64,000 nt of DNA, taken from assembly GCA_035620895.1 (NCBI GenBank), contig DASPFY010000010.1:1-64000 (forward strand), given 5' to 3'. This DNA is from TA-21 sp035620895 (GTDB lineage: Archaea > Thermoproteota > Nitrososphaeria > Nitrososphaerales > Nitrososphaeraceae). The first letter of the stretch is position 1, and every line of letters starts with the position of its first letter. The notes below the pieces were generated by a model. The model ran no database searches and was not told where the DNA came from. It was given only the letters and a program-made list of their open reading frames with translations. Made by a program: the position numbers and the translations under genes. Positions 44,740 to 53,051 of this stretch are shown piece after piece.

Positions 44740-44916
44740 TTGCAATATAGCGACAGCGACCTGAAAGCAATAAATGATATAGTTCGTAGGGCTCATACTG
44801 ATCCTGAGTTTAGAATAAAGCTCTTCAAAAATCCGAATATAATTTTAAATCAATTTAATATCACTGATAAAGCAAAATCATTGATTTTGAATTTTTTTAA
44901 TGAAATTAAGAATTAA
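44740..44916 (+). CDS. 58-residue NHLP/Os1348-like peptide, candidate YcaO-TfuA substrate
   Basis: TTG 44740 to TAA 44916; an in-frame TAA at 44719 limits the N-terminus, and aaggt 13 bases upstream may be a ribosome-binding site. The product has the leader-like pattern of nitrile-hydratase-leader (NHLP, e.g. Os1348/Franean1_4349) peptides: 'AHTDPEFRIKLFKNPNIILN' followed by 'QFNITDKAKSLILNFF'. The key elements are T-D-P-E-F-R at residue 20, then N-P, then a hydrophobic helix ending in an F/L-x-D/E tail. Such peptides are RiPP precursors or leader-like adaptors. Only about 9 residues follow the leader-like part, so a separate core is not obvious. The position opposite ycaO strengthens the call; function unproven. 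Confidence 0.6.
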   Translation: MQYSDSDLKAINDIVRRAHTDPEFRIKLFKNPNIILNQFNITDKAKSLILNFFNEIKN

Positions 44917-45081
44917 TCCGCAAATCAGTTTCCCTTCATCGGTCATGCATACCTTAACTCTGGAGACAAAAAATAGATTACAATTAATAGAGTAGGTAGA
45001 TGTACCCCGTTTCTGACCCACAACTAGTCATTGATAGCCATACATTAAATGTATATCTCGTAGTGCACTCTCTACCGGGGC

Positions 45082-45111
45082 TACTTGGTCAATTTAGCAA
45101 TTGACCAAGTA
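45082..45111. terminator. Perfect 13-bp hairpin downstream of pheT
   Basis: tacttggtcaatt (45082-45094) and aattgaccaagta (45099-45111) form a perfect 13-bp stem with a tagc loop. It lies 38 bases beyond the pheT stop. Adjoining bases could extend the fold: gtaccccg (around 45011) can pair with cggggctac (around 45076). Most likely a 3' end structure of the pheS-pheT transcript; a small RNA is the alternative. Confidence 0.5.
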
Positions 45112-45148
45112 ATAATATCATTACTTCGTGTCATTATAAATATTCTGG

Positions 45149-46795
45149 TCAAATACCTAATAATTTCGTGAGATCTAACTCGAACGCGGCAACGGGCATT
45201 TTTATTTTAAAACTATCTATTAGTAAAGGGGAAATTTCTCCTATTTGTCCAATGATGTTCCCCTTGTAGATTATATCGGCATTCCTCCCCCTAACAAACG
45301 GTAAATTTTCTGACTGTTTTGTTTCAAATTTGGCATTAAAGCAAATTTCCATAAGTGTCTGTAGAACTGCTTTAATTTCGCTGAATGTTACTCCATTAAA
45401 TGCATTTACACAACACAAACTCCACTTTTCAAAATTTTCTTTTTCTAGTTTGAAAATTGGTCCTATTTCAAACAGTTTTTGTGGATATTCTTCATGGATA
45501 TTTTTCGATAGCGAAAATAGTAAAGATGGTAAAAGTGATTGCCTCAATATATCATGTTCATCACTCTTTGAGTTATTCACTGTAAAAAAATTAGTCCTAT
45601 GTAGATTCATTTTTTTGAAATGAATATCTTTATTACTTAAAATGAAGTTTATGTTTTCAATTAATCCCATGCCAACCATTGCCTGTCGAATCTTGTCAAA
45701 AAAATAATTTTGCCTGCTCTTGTTACCATAAAGTCTGAATTCTGGTAAAGAAGGTTTCATATTATACAGTCCATATCCGATTGCCACTTCTTCAACAATA
45801 TCAATGGGGCCGAAAATATCCATTCTATAATTTGGAATCACACAATTAATGGTACTTGAGTCTACAACTGTCGCATCCAATCTGCTTTTTCGGAGGCAAT
45901 TTATGACATCCTCATTTGATAATGATAGACCAAGAGCCTTGTTGATGTAATTTGTTTTGACGTTCTTTAAGGTGTTATTCAAATTTGCGTTGAAGGAGTT
46001 GTGAGTACTACCTTGTTGCCTAACCACGGTCTCTAACTTGAATCCAATGTCAGCTAATGTAGCAACAATATTTGCCAAAACATTGTCGACAGTTTTTTTG
46101 TCAATACCTGTAACTTCTACGAATAAATTATCAACTCCATCCTTAATTCTTGTTACTTCACTATTTATGATAGGAGGAAAGGATATTAGATTTCCCTTAG
46201 AATCCCTTAAGATAGGATATTGAGATCCTTTTAACAGCTTCCCAAATTTCTTGCCTGACTCAGATTTGTCTAGTATTTCAGCTAATGCCAACGAATAAGA
46301 ACTATCAAGAGGAACAAAGCTCAGATTGTCTGATGTTGTTGTGTAGTCCAATGGAAACTCTATATTGTCCAAATTATGAAATCCTATGGATGCTTTTGAC
46401 CTTCCTCTTCCTATTCCATTATGAAGATCTTCCTGCATAGAAACAATTTGCTTGATGATATTGTTATTTAGTTTATGATCTTTAGCAACGATGCCCACAA
46501 TAAATGGCCGTATTTTTGCAACCGAAGTATCTACTCTAATCAGGTTTTTTGTATTCTCGTATACCTCAAATTTTGGTATTCCTACTTCTTTCCCTAACAA
46601 TCCGTTTAAAGCTCTGGAAATGCCATAAAAAGTGGAAAAATCTGGACGATTTGGACTATATTCCAATCTAATACACTTATCATCTCGGTACTCTAGATCT
46701 AGTCCTATAAATGGTAGCATATCTAGAATATATTCTAGATCGTAATCAGAAAAAAGTCTATTGATATCTTCTAGTGGAAATTCTACAACGGGCAT
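45149..46795 (-). CDS. pheT: Phenylalanyl-tRNA synthetase beta subunit
   Basis: 548 residues from ATG (complement of 46793-46795), which yields MPVVEFPLEDI as in archaeal PheT; a start at 46816 would add 7 residues. 'RLEYSPNRPDFSTFYGISRAL', seen in parts, the B5-like core 'VDSSTINCVIPNYRMDIFGP' and 'IDIVEEVAIGYGLYNM' are archaeal PheT segments. It overlaps pheS by 13 bases, so translation is coupled. Forms the alpha2beta2 enzyme charging tRNA-Phe. Confidence 0.94.
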   Translation of the reverse strand: MPVVEFPLEDINRLFSDYDLEYILDMLPFIGLDLEYRDDKCIRLEYSPNRPDFSTFYGISRALNGLLGKEVGIPKFEVYENTKNLIRVDTSVAKIRPFIVGIVAKDHKLNNNIIKQIVSMQEDLHNGIGRGRSKASIGFHNLDNIEFPLDYTTTSDNLSFVPLDSSYSLALAEILDKSESGKKFGKLLKGSQYPILRDSKGNLISFPPIINSEVTRIKDGVDNLFVEVTGIDKKTVDNVLANIVATLADIGFKLETVVRQQGSTHNSFNANLNNTLKNVKTNYINKALGLSLSNEDVINCLRKSRLDATVVDSSTINCVIPNYRMDIFGPIDIVEEVAIGYGLYNMKPSLPEFRLYGNKSRQNYFFDKIRQAMVGMGLIENINFILSNKDIHFKKMNLHRTNFFTVNNSKSDEHDILRQSLLPSLLFSLSKNIHEEYPQKLFEIGPIFKLEKENFEKWSLCCVNAFNGVTFSEIKAVLQTLMEICFNAKFETKQSENLPFVRGRNADIIYKGNIIGQIGEISPLLIDSFKIKMPVAAFELDLTKLLGI

Positions 46796-48309
46796 ATTGG
46801 TTGCATCCTTAACCACGATAGCTTATTATCATAGAGTTCGCGTACATCATCCAATCCATATCTCATCATAGCAATACGTTCAAGCCCACCGCCCCAGGCA
46901 AGTACATTATTCATTATACCTACTGACTGAGTTACCTCTGGTCTGAACATTCCCATGCCAAACAATTCGACCCACTTTCCAAGTTTATCTATGTAAACCA
47001 TTGATTGCAACGACGGTTCCGTATATGGAAAATAGGTGGGCCAAAACTTTACCTTTTCTAATCCAAGTTTGGAATAAAATTGTTCTTGCAGACCCATCAA
47101 ATCTCTTAAATTAACTGTTTCACCTATTACAATTCCTTCGATCTGATGAAATTCCATTAGATGCTTGTAAGACATTTTTTCATTCCTAAAAACTCGTCCT
47201 ATTGAAAAAATCCTTCCATTATTCAACTTACTTTTTGATAAATATTTTATAGTAACGGGGGTAGTATGGGTACGGAGAACGGTTTGCTTTGATTTCTCAA
47301 TATCCCAATCATAACTCCATTCTGTCTTGTGAAAGTTTGATACTTTATTACTAATAACAGGATCTATTTCTTCATCGGTCAAATTTGACAAGTAGAAGGT
47401 ATCCTGCATATCCCTTGCGGGATGATCTTGAGGAGTAAATAGCACATCAAAATTCCAAAAACAAGATTGGATAGTTGATCCTTCAATTTCAGAAAATCCC
47501 ATCGACACAAAAATTTCTCTAATTTCATTAATTATATCGGTAAGAGGATGCGTTCTTCCCATGGCGTAAGAGCGGACAGGGGAAGTTACATCTATTTCCG
47601 TAAATTTCTTATTCTTCCATTTTCCAGTACCTAATATTTCAGATGTAATTGCGCCTATCCCTCCCTCTCCGTCGTTCTTAATATTTGATGCTACTTTTTT
47701 ACCCTCATTTGTAAGGGAAATGTCGAAAGTTTTTTCTATTGTTTCTTTGAGATATCCTGGACGTTTTTTTAGGAGAGTAAACCCATGTAATTCTTTATCT
47801 GATAATTCTGAAAGTTTTATCTTATTTAATCTCGAGATTTTCTCTAAAATTGTCTCTTCGAGCGATAGATTTTCTGCATTATCTGTAATCTTCAGAGTAT
47901 CCTCCGCTTTATTCAGCCAACCATTTCTAAGCGCATTTTGTATTCCAACGCTAAATTCAATATTTGACATACTAGACAGTTTGGCAAGTTCCCCAATCTT
48001 GATATTTTTTCGATGTTTGTTTTTTATGGCATTAACTATTCTTCTTTCTGGTAATGTTAAATTATCTGAAACATGTGGTTTATCACCTGGACGTCCATCA
48101 TTTGATCTTTCTGAAATGAGTTGAACTGTTGAATCCTTGTGGACAGACACCGACACCATTCCTTTGTACTTTAGCCATTCTATCCCACGCCTTACATTAT
48201 CTAATGAAAGGTTCGTGATAGATGCCAATTTCTCAATATCTGTTTTATCGTGTTTTACAAGTGATAGCAGAATTTTTTTTTCTATTTTATGCAAATTTAG
48301 TTCCGTCAT
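46783..48309 (-). CDS. pheS: Phenylalanyl-tRNA synthetase alpha subunit
   Basis: 508 residues, typical archaeal length. N-terminal winged-helix-like tRNA-binding domains (residues 1-150), then class II core motifs: 'GRTHPLTDIINEIREIFVSM', motif 2 'VLRTHTTPVTIKYL' and 'FSIGRVFRNEKMSYKHLMEF', motif 3 'WGGGLERIAMMRYGLDDVR'. Upstream gene of a two-gene operon with pheT. Confidence 0.95.
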   Translation of the reverse strand: MTELNLHKIEKKILLSLVKHDKTDIEKLASITNLSLDNVRRGIEWLKYKGMVSVSVHKDSTVQLISERSNDGRPGDKPHVSDNLTLPERRIVNAIKNKHRKNIKIGELAKLSSMSNIEFSVGIQNALRNGWLNKAEDTLKITDNAENLSLEETILEKISRLNKIKLSELSDKELHGFTLLKKRPGYLKETIEKTFDISLTNEGKKVASNIKNDGEGGIGAITSEILGTGKWKNKKFTEIDVTSPVRSYAMGRTHPLTDIINEIREIFVSMGFSEIEGSTIQSCFWNFDVLFTPQDHPARDMQDTFYLSNLTDEEIDPVISNKVSNFHKTEWSYDWDIEKSKQTVLRTHTTPVTIKYLSKSKLNNGRIFSIGRVFRNEKMSYKHLMEFHQIEGIVIGETVNLRDLMGLQEQFYSKLGLEKVKFWPTYFPYTEPSLQSMVYIDKLGKWVELFGMGMFRPEVTQSVGIMNNVLAWGGGLERIAMMRYGLDDVRELYDNKLSWLRMQPICPL

Positions 48310-48382
48310 TTAAATATGGATCAGACTTTGATGGAATACTTTTTAAACGTTTAAAGCTCTCGAATCATGTATATATAAAAAA

Positions 48383-49525
48383 ATGAGTGACTCATTCAAA
48401 GATGATTATTCTGATGATTTTGAAGTAACCCCATGGAAAGTAGAGGGATCAGTAGATTATGCACGATTAATAAAAAAATTCGGAACGCAGGAAATAACTG
48501 ACGAAATACTTGAAAAAATTAAATCAATTACAGGTGAATTACATCCATTACTTAGACAAAAATTCTTTTTTTCTCACAGAGATCTTGATTGGATTTTAGA
48601 TATGTATGAAAACAATGAAAAATTTTATTTGTATACAGGAAGGGGACCATCTGGGATGGTTCACCTTGGTCACTTGATGCCATGGTTTCTCACCAAGCAC
48701 TTACAAGACAAATTTGATTCAAATCTCTTATTCCAAATAACTGATGATGAAAAATTCTTGTTTGGAGACAAAACAATGGATGAAATCAACAAGAATGTAT
48801 ATGAGAATATCCTTGACATTATTGCAATAGGTTTCAAAAAGAGTAAAACAAAAATAATTGTCAATTCAAGACACATAAAACATCTTTATTCAAACTCATT
48901 AGAAATAGCAAAAAGGATCACGTTTTCCACTGCAAAGAGTATCTTTGGTTTTACTAATTCAACCAATATTGGAATGATCGGTTTTCCTCCCCTTCAAGGA
49001 GTTCCATGTTTTCTGCCTACTATAATTGAAGGGAAGCCCACACCTGTTCTGATACCGGCGGCAATTGATCAGGATCCCTATTGGAGATTGACGAGAGACA
49101 TCGCAGAAAAAATTGGCTTTTACAAACCGGCACAAATACATAGTAAATTTCTGCCAAGTTTGCAAACTGTAGGCAAGATGTCATCATCAAATCCTGAAAC
49201 AGCTTTATTCACCACGGATGATCCAGACATAATTGAAGAAAAAATATCCAATGCCTTCACAGGAGGACAGCCAACAATTTCCCTTCAGAAAAAATTGGGT
49301 GGAAATCCTGCAGTATGTTCTGTTTTTTCATACCTCAAGTATCTGTTTGATACGCCTGGAGAATCCAATGAGAGGGAACTAAAATGCAGGAGTGGCAATC
49401 TTCTTTGTGGAGAGTGTAAACATGATCTATCAAATCATTCAACCTCATTTATTTCCATGTTTCAGGAACGAAGAGAAAAGGCTAAAGACTCAGTCACTGA
49501 TTTCATGTACAGTGAGGATAGTTGA
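48383..49525 (+). CDS. trpS: Tryptophanyl-tRNA synthetase
   Basis: 380 residues, archaeal/eukaryotic type. HIGH-equivalent 'GRGPSGMVHLGHLMPW' and KMSKS-equivalent 'GKMSSSNPETALFTT'. 'PVLIPAAIDQDPYWRLTRDI' is the ATP/Trp pocket. TATA-like tttttaaacgtttaaag lies about 35 bases before the ATG. Divergent from pheS, so aminoacylation genes cluster here. Confidence 0.94.
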   Translation: MSDSFKDDYSDDFEVTPWKVEGSVDYARLIKKFGTQEITDEILEKIKSITGELHPLLRQKFFFSHRDLDWILDMYENNEKFYLYTGRGPSGMVHLGHLMPWFLTKHLQDKFDSNLLFQITDDEKFLFGDKTMDEINKNVYENILDIIAIGFKKSKTKIIVNSRHIKHLYSNSLEIAKRITFSTAKSIFGFTNSTNIGMIGFPPLQGVPCFLPTIIEGKPTPVLIPAAIDQDPYWRLTRDIAEKIGFYKPAQIHSKFLPSLQTVGKMSSSNPETALFTTDDPDIIEEKISNAFTGGQPTISLQKKLGGNPAVCSVFSYLKYLFDTPGESNERELKCRSGNLLCGECKHDLSNHSTSFISMFQERREKAKDSVTDFMYSEDS

Positions 49526-49823
49526 ATATTTGGATAAAGTTACAAGATTTGAATGTCTTGATTCATATGAAACCGAAAAATTAGGAAGCATGTTGTTACC
49601 TGATAAGGATAGCGTACACTTTGTGATTGAAGTAATAAAAATCGTGGACAATGAAATTGTTTTAATGTTGAAGGATAAATCATGTCATGCCGTTCTAATG
49701 AAGGATAACATAAATGCAGTAAAATTGAGGGAATTTGTAAGAGAATTAATATTAGGCCCCGTTGTTGTTATTAGGACTTTTGGTCAGGAAAATATATTGA
49801 ATGTTGTACATCAAACTTCATAG
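49512..49823 (+). CDS. Small protein of unknown function overlapping trpS
   Basis: 103 residues from GTG 49512, which overlaps the trpS stop by 14 bases. A longer frame up to 49392 exists but would run antiparallel in frame with trpS and gives un-family-like sequence. The product begins with 'VRIVEYLDKVTRFECLDSYE' and contains a hydrophobic strand pattern (VHFVIEVIKIVDNEIVLML). Probably translationally coupled to trpS. No family recognised. Confidence 0.55.
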   Translation: MRIVEYLDKVTRFECLDSYETEKLGSMLLPDKDSVHFVIEVIKIVDNEIVLMLKDKSCHAVLMKDNINAVKLREFVRELILGPVVVIRTFGQENILNVVHQTS

Positions 49824-49918
49824 AGTATTGATTAATTCAACTAAGTTTGATTCGAACGTATAAAATTTATCAATTTGGTTCTAATGCCAATCCTTGCTTT
49901 GAAGTAACGTATCGCTTA

Positions 49919-50386
49919 TTAATAAAGAGTCAATTTGTTTCCGTTTATATCTATTTCACCCTCTCGTATCCTTGTTGATGATATCACCCTACCTTCTTCA
50001 TCCTTGACCAAGGGAACAAGTATTATTTCCAATTGTGGCATGCCTTTTGACTTTCTTAACTCGTTAATCTTAACACAGTTTTCTTTGGTTGACTCAGTAG
50101 TAACGATGGCCTCCACATCTCTAGTCAATACTGTGGGACCATAAAAATCATTTAGTTGATAAATAGAATAATTAGATTTATTAAAATTTTCTCCAATGAA
50201 TTTTTTCAATTTTTCTTGTCTAATGGAATACTCGTTTGTAATTTTTTTCTTTTTTAGAGTTGCATAATTGTCACTGCTTACACCAATTATTACATTCCGT
50301 CCAACTTCGAATGCCTTTAGTAGAAGCATGTAGTGCCCTTTATGTAATATATCAAATGTGCCACCTGTAGCTACAATGTCAAACAT
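49919..50386 (-). CDS. coaD: Phosphopantetheine adenylyltransferase, archaeal type
   Basis: 155 residues. Nucleotidyltransferase signature 'TGGTFDILHKGHYMLL' (T-x-G-H-like) and 'VISSTRIREGEI' (ISSTRIR) at the two nucleotide-binding ends. The archaeal enzyme is not homologous in detail to bacterial CoaD. It adenylylates 4'-phosphopantetheine in coenzyme A biosynthesis. Divergent/adjacent to the ferredoxin gene. Confidence 0.92.
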   Translation of the reverse strand: MFDIVATGGTFDILHKGHYMLLLKAFEVGRNVIIGVSSDNYATLKKKKITNEYSIRQEKLKKFIGENFNKSNYSIYQLNDFYGPTVLTRDVEAIVTTESTKENCVKINELRKSKGMPQLEIILVPLVKDEEGRVISSTRIREGEIDINGNKLTLY

Positions 50387-50422
50387 TAGTACTCAAATTT
50401 GCAAGTTGATATTCGAATTGAA

Positions 50423-51043
50423 TTACTGACTCTTTTGGAATATTTTTACACACTGAGGTGGACAAACATTTTCACATGCCATACAGAAAATGCAATCTTT
50501 TTCTCTGATCATGAAAGGCTTTTTCTCAGATGCAGGATGTCCTGGTGTATCCAGCCACTCATAGACATTTACAGGACATGCTTCAATACAGGCGCCATCA
50601 GCCACACAAATATCGAAATCTACTGTAACTTCAGTTCCCCAGATTCCCAGTTGCCCTGGTGCATCAACTGGACCCCATACTTTAATTCCTTGGTAGCTTC
50701 CCGTTACCTGGCGTTTTGATTTGAATTCGGGATCTATTGGACCTTCTATCTTGGAATAGTTTGTTCCATTACCGGTTAGAGAAATCGTAGTTTGTCCACC
50801 AGAGCTTGGCGCTGCGGTGGATTGCTGGGCTGGTGGAGAGTTTAGAGTTTGAGATGGAGAGGGTGTTGTGGAAAGAGAAGGTTGAGCAGTTGGTGCTGAT
50901 CTCTGGGGTACTTGCGGAACTGGTATCACTATATTTTGCCTTTTAACGGAACAAAGTTGATTGTGAACGTCTTTCATACTATCAAGTGTTACCTGATTAC
51001 TATGTATCAACAGGGTGCCACAAGATTCACATATGTATTCCAT
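50423..51043 (-). CDS. Ferredoxin with N-terminal zinc site and Pro/Ser-rich linker
   Basis: 206 residues. N-terminal 'YICESCGTLLIHSNQ' plus 'MKDVHNQLC' gives a C-x2-C ... H-x3-C zinc site. Residues 40-85 are a Pro/Ser/Thr/Gln linker. The C-terminal 110 residues are a dicluster ferredoxin: 'CVADGACIEACPVNVYEWL' (C-x2-D-x2-C, a 3Fe-4S type site with Asp) and 'CIFCMACENVCPPQCVKIF' (a full 4Fe-4S site). The C-terminal part resembles Sulfolobales zinc-containing ferredoxins. The N-terminal zinc module and linker are unusual. Likely electron carrier for 2-oxoacid oxidoreductases or the siroheme reductase; not proven. Confidence 0.85.
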   Translation of the reverse strand: MEYICESCGTLLIHSNQVTLDSMKDVHNQLCSVKRQNIVIPVPQVPQRSAPTAQPSLSTTPSPSQTLNSPPAQQSTAAPSSGGQTTISLTGNGTNYSKIEGPIDPEFKSKRQVTGSYQGIKVWGPVDAPGQLGIWGTEVTVDFDICVADGACIEACPVNVYEWLDTPGHPASEKKPFMIREKDCIFCMACENVCPPQCVKIFQKSQ

Positions 51044-51211
51044 TTCAGTAGACAGTATTCCATAAAAATGAGTCCCTTATCAATTTTGTGAACCCATTTA
51101 ATTCTGGTGGATTGAAATGATCAGTAAATGAGGGGAAGGACAGTTTCGTAATAAGATTTGGGAATCTTTATTCCAAAATAAAAAATATCCATTCATTTTC
51201 AGACTTATTAA

Positions 51212-51907
51212 TTGTCAGGATTGGGACTTGGCTATTGGAAAGAGGTCATTGGAGTATTAAGGAGCATAATACCAGTTTACGATAAAGTTAACAACAGCAT
51301 CTCCCTAGGTCAAGATAATAAATACCGTGAATTTGGACTCAGAGGTCAAATTAGTCCAGGTGATTTAATTCTTGATGCGGGATCAGGTTTTGGTAATATG
51401 TCGTCGAAAGCATTGGAGATTCTAAATGATAATGCCAGGGTAATACTACATGATCCGATTCGTGAAATGTTAAATCATGCTCAAAATCAAAATAGTCAAA
51501 GACTTAATCTCTCATGTGGAGTGTTTGAATATATGCCTTTTAAGGAGTCGTCAGTAGATGCTGTTTTGTGTGGGTATTCTCTACGTGATTCCTTTTCATT
51601 AGTTGAAGCTATCTCTGAAGTACACAGGGTTCTCAAAAATGAGGGCAGATTCATAATTGTAGATATAGGCAAACCTGATAACGTACTGCTTAGAAGCTTC
51701 GTCACATTTTACCTAAAATATATTTTGAAGATAATAGCTTACACCGTTTCTGGTAAAAGAGGTTTAAGGTTTAAGACTTTGTATGGAACTTTTATCCGAT
51801 GGCCAAAGAATGCTACTTTAAATGATCTTTTACTCAATAAATTTTCCAAAGTCAATTTTACGAAAAAAATGTTTGGTGGGGCAATAATTGTTGTGGCATA
51901 CAAGTAA
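51212..51907 (+). CDS. UbiE-like class I methyltransferase
   Basis: 231 residues from TTG. 'SIIPVYDKVNNSISLGQDNK' resembles the UbiE/MenG entry segment and 'LILDAGSGFGNMSSKALEIL' is motif I. 'ISEVHRVLKNEGRFIIVDIG' matches the UbiE motif. Thaumarchaea contain menaquinones, so demethylmenaquinone methylation is plausible but unproven. Other small-molecule methylation cannot be excluded. Confidence 0.72.
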   Translation: MSGLGLGYWKEVIGVLRSIIPVYDKVNNSISLGQDNKYREFGLRGQISPGDLILDAGSGFGNMSSKALEILNDNARVILHDPIREMLNHAQNQNSQRLNLSCGVFEYMPFKESSVDAVLCGYSLRDSFSLVEAISEVHRVLKNEGRFIIVDIGKPDNVLLRSFVTFYLKYILKIIAYTVSGKRGLRFKTLYGTFIRWPKNATLNDLLLNKFSKVNFTKKMFGGAIIVVAYK

Positions 51908-52029
51908 TTTACATTAGTATTGCAAAATTGAGTATTAGATTAATTGAGAAAAAGTAAATGTTAGCTATTCAAAAACCTGATAATTCTCTACCCTGCTATT
52001 TATAGAGAGATTTCATTTTTAAAATAGTA

Positions 52030-52338
52030 TTGAATTATAGAAGCACTGCGGATATTATTGCAATGATATTGTTCACTGCCGTCAATGGTGAAAGGAAATC
52101 ATCCATAATGTCCAGGGCACACTTGAATTATAGGCAAATCAAGAAATACATTAAAATTTTAGTACTTAATGGACTGGTTGTCGAGAGGAGTAATTTATCT
52201 GAAGGCTCTACCTCTTACCATACAACGGACAAGGGAAAAAACTACCTTGAAATGTATGAGGAATCAAAAGCATACAATTTGACATCAAATACGTATGTAT
52301 TTGGAAAGCATATTAATCATAGTTCTTTCCCCGTTTGA
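52030..52338 (+). CDS. Winged-helix DNA-binding protein (first of a pair)
   Basis: 102 residues from TTG. 'TADIIAMILFTAVNGERKSSI' starts helix 1; 'NYRQIKKYIKILVLNGLVVE' is the recognition-helix region, then a wing 'TSYHTTDKGKNYLEMYEE' and a 20-residue tail. Resembles thaumarchaeal small wHTH regulators. A paralogue lies 290 bases downstream. Target genes unknown. Confidence 0.65.
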   Translation: MNYRSTADIIAMILFTAVNGERKSSIMSRAHLNYRQIKKYIKILVLNGLVVERSNLSEGSTSYHTTDKGKNYLEMYEESKAYNLTSNTYVFGKHINHSSFPV

Positions 52339-52629
52339 AATTAAGTGTATTCAACTAATTTTGCTGGATAATTTGATTAATTCAATACTTTTTGGAAGGT
52401 TCCTTTTATTACCATTTACAGTAACAACTTTCTTGCTGAAGTTATTGAGAAGAAGTGGATTAGTTACTGTATTTTACATATGCTATAGAAAATATTTTAG
52501 TATTAATGACTAATTCAACATCTACTTTTTTCTTATGATTATTCTGAAAAAATTACTGGAATATGGAAAAATCCATTTACTATAAGAGTTATTGACGAGG
52601 TTTTTATTTTATATATTTTCTTATCTTTT

Positions 52630-52977
52630 GTGGAATCATTCAGTAAGCTCGATGTAATAGCTATTATTCTAAAGACTGCGCACAAAAAGTGTGACTACGA
52701 GGAGATATATTCAAGATTGCAAGCCCATCTTACAACATCACAGATGATGAAATTCATTTTAGAATTAAAGAAATACAATCTTTTGAAATCCAAGGGGAAT
52801 GAAAGTAGCTATGTCATTACTCCAGAAGGAAGGCAATATTTACAAATTCATGAAGAATTGACCAGTCAGGTACTACCAGAAGTTAAGAGGAATTCACGCA
52901 TTTTTAATTGTTGTAACTTTTTTTCCAAGTTGACGCATTTTTTCAAAAAGAAAAATAGCATTTTGAAAAATATCTGA
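52630..52977 (+). CDS. Winged-helix DNA-binding protein (second of a pair)
   Basis: 115 residues from GTG. It shows the same order as the gene upstream: 'LDVIAIILKTAHKKCDYEEI', 'SQMMKFILELKKYNLLKSKG', and the wing 'SSYVITPEGRQYLQIHEEL'. The last 30 residues are basic and Phe-rich. Tandem paralogue of the preceding gene, probably from duplication. A 72-codon frame between the two was not called. Confidence 0.62.
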   Translation: MESFSKLDVIAIILKTAHKKCDYEEIYSRLQAHLTTSQMMKFILELKKYNLLKSKGNESSYVITPEGRQYLQIHEELTSQVLPEVKRNSRIFNCCNFFSKLTHFFKKKNSILKNI

Positions 52978-53051
52978 CATCTTCCAAACCCACTTAAAAT
53001 TTGGTTTTGAGTAAAGTTAATTAAAAACAAAGAAAACCTTTTTTCATAAAT

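Noticed and set aside
52295..52513. A 72-codon frame between the two winged-helix genes
   Set aside because: Overlaps the end of the first gene, is hydrophobic and motif-less, and has no plausible start signal.
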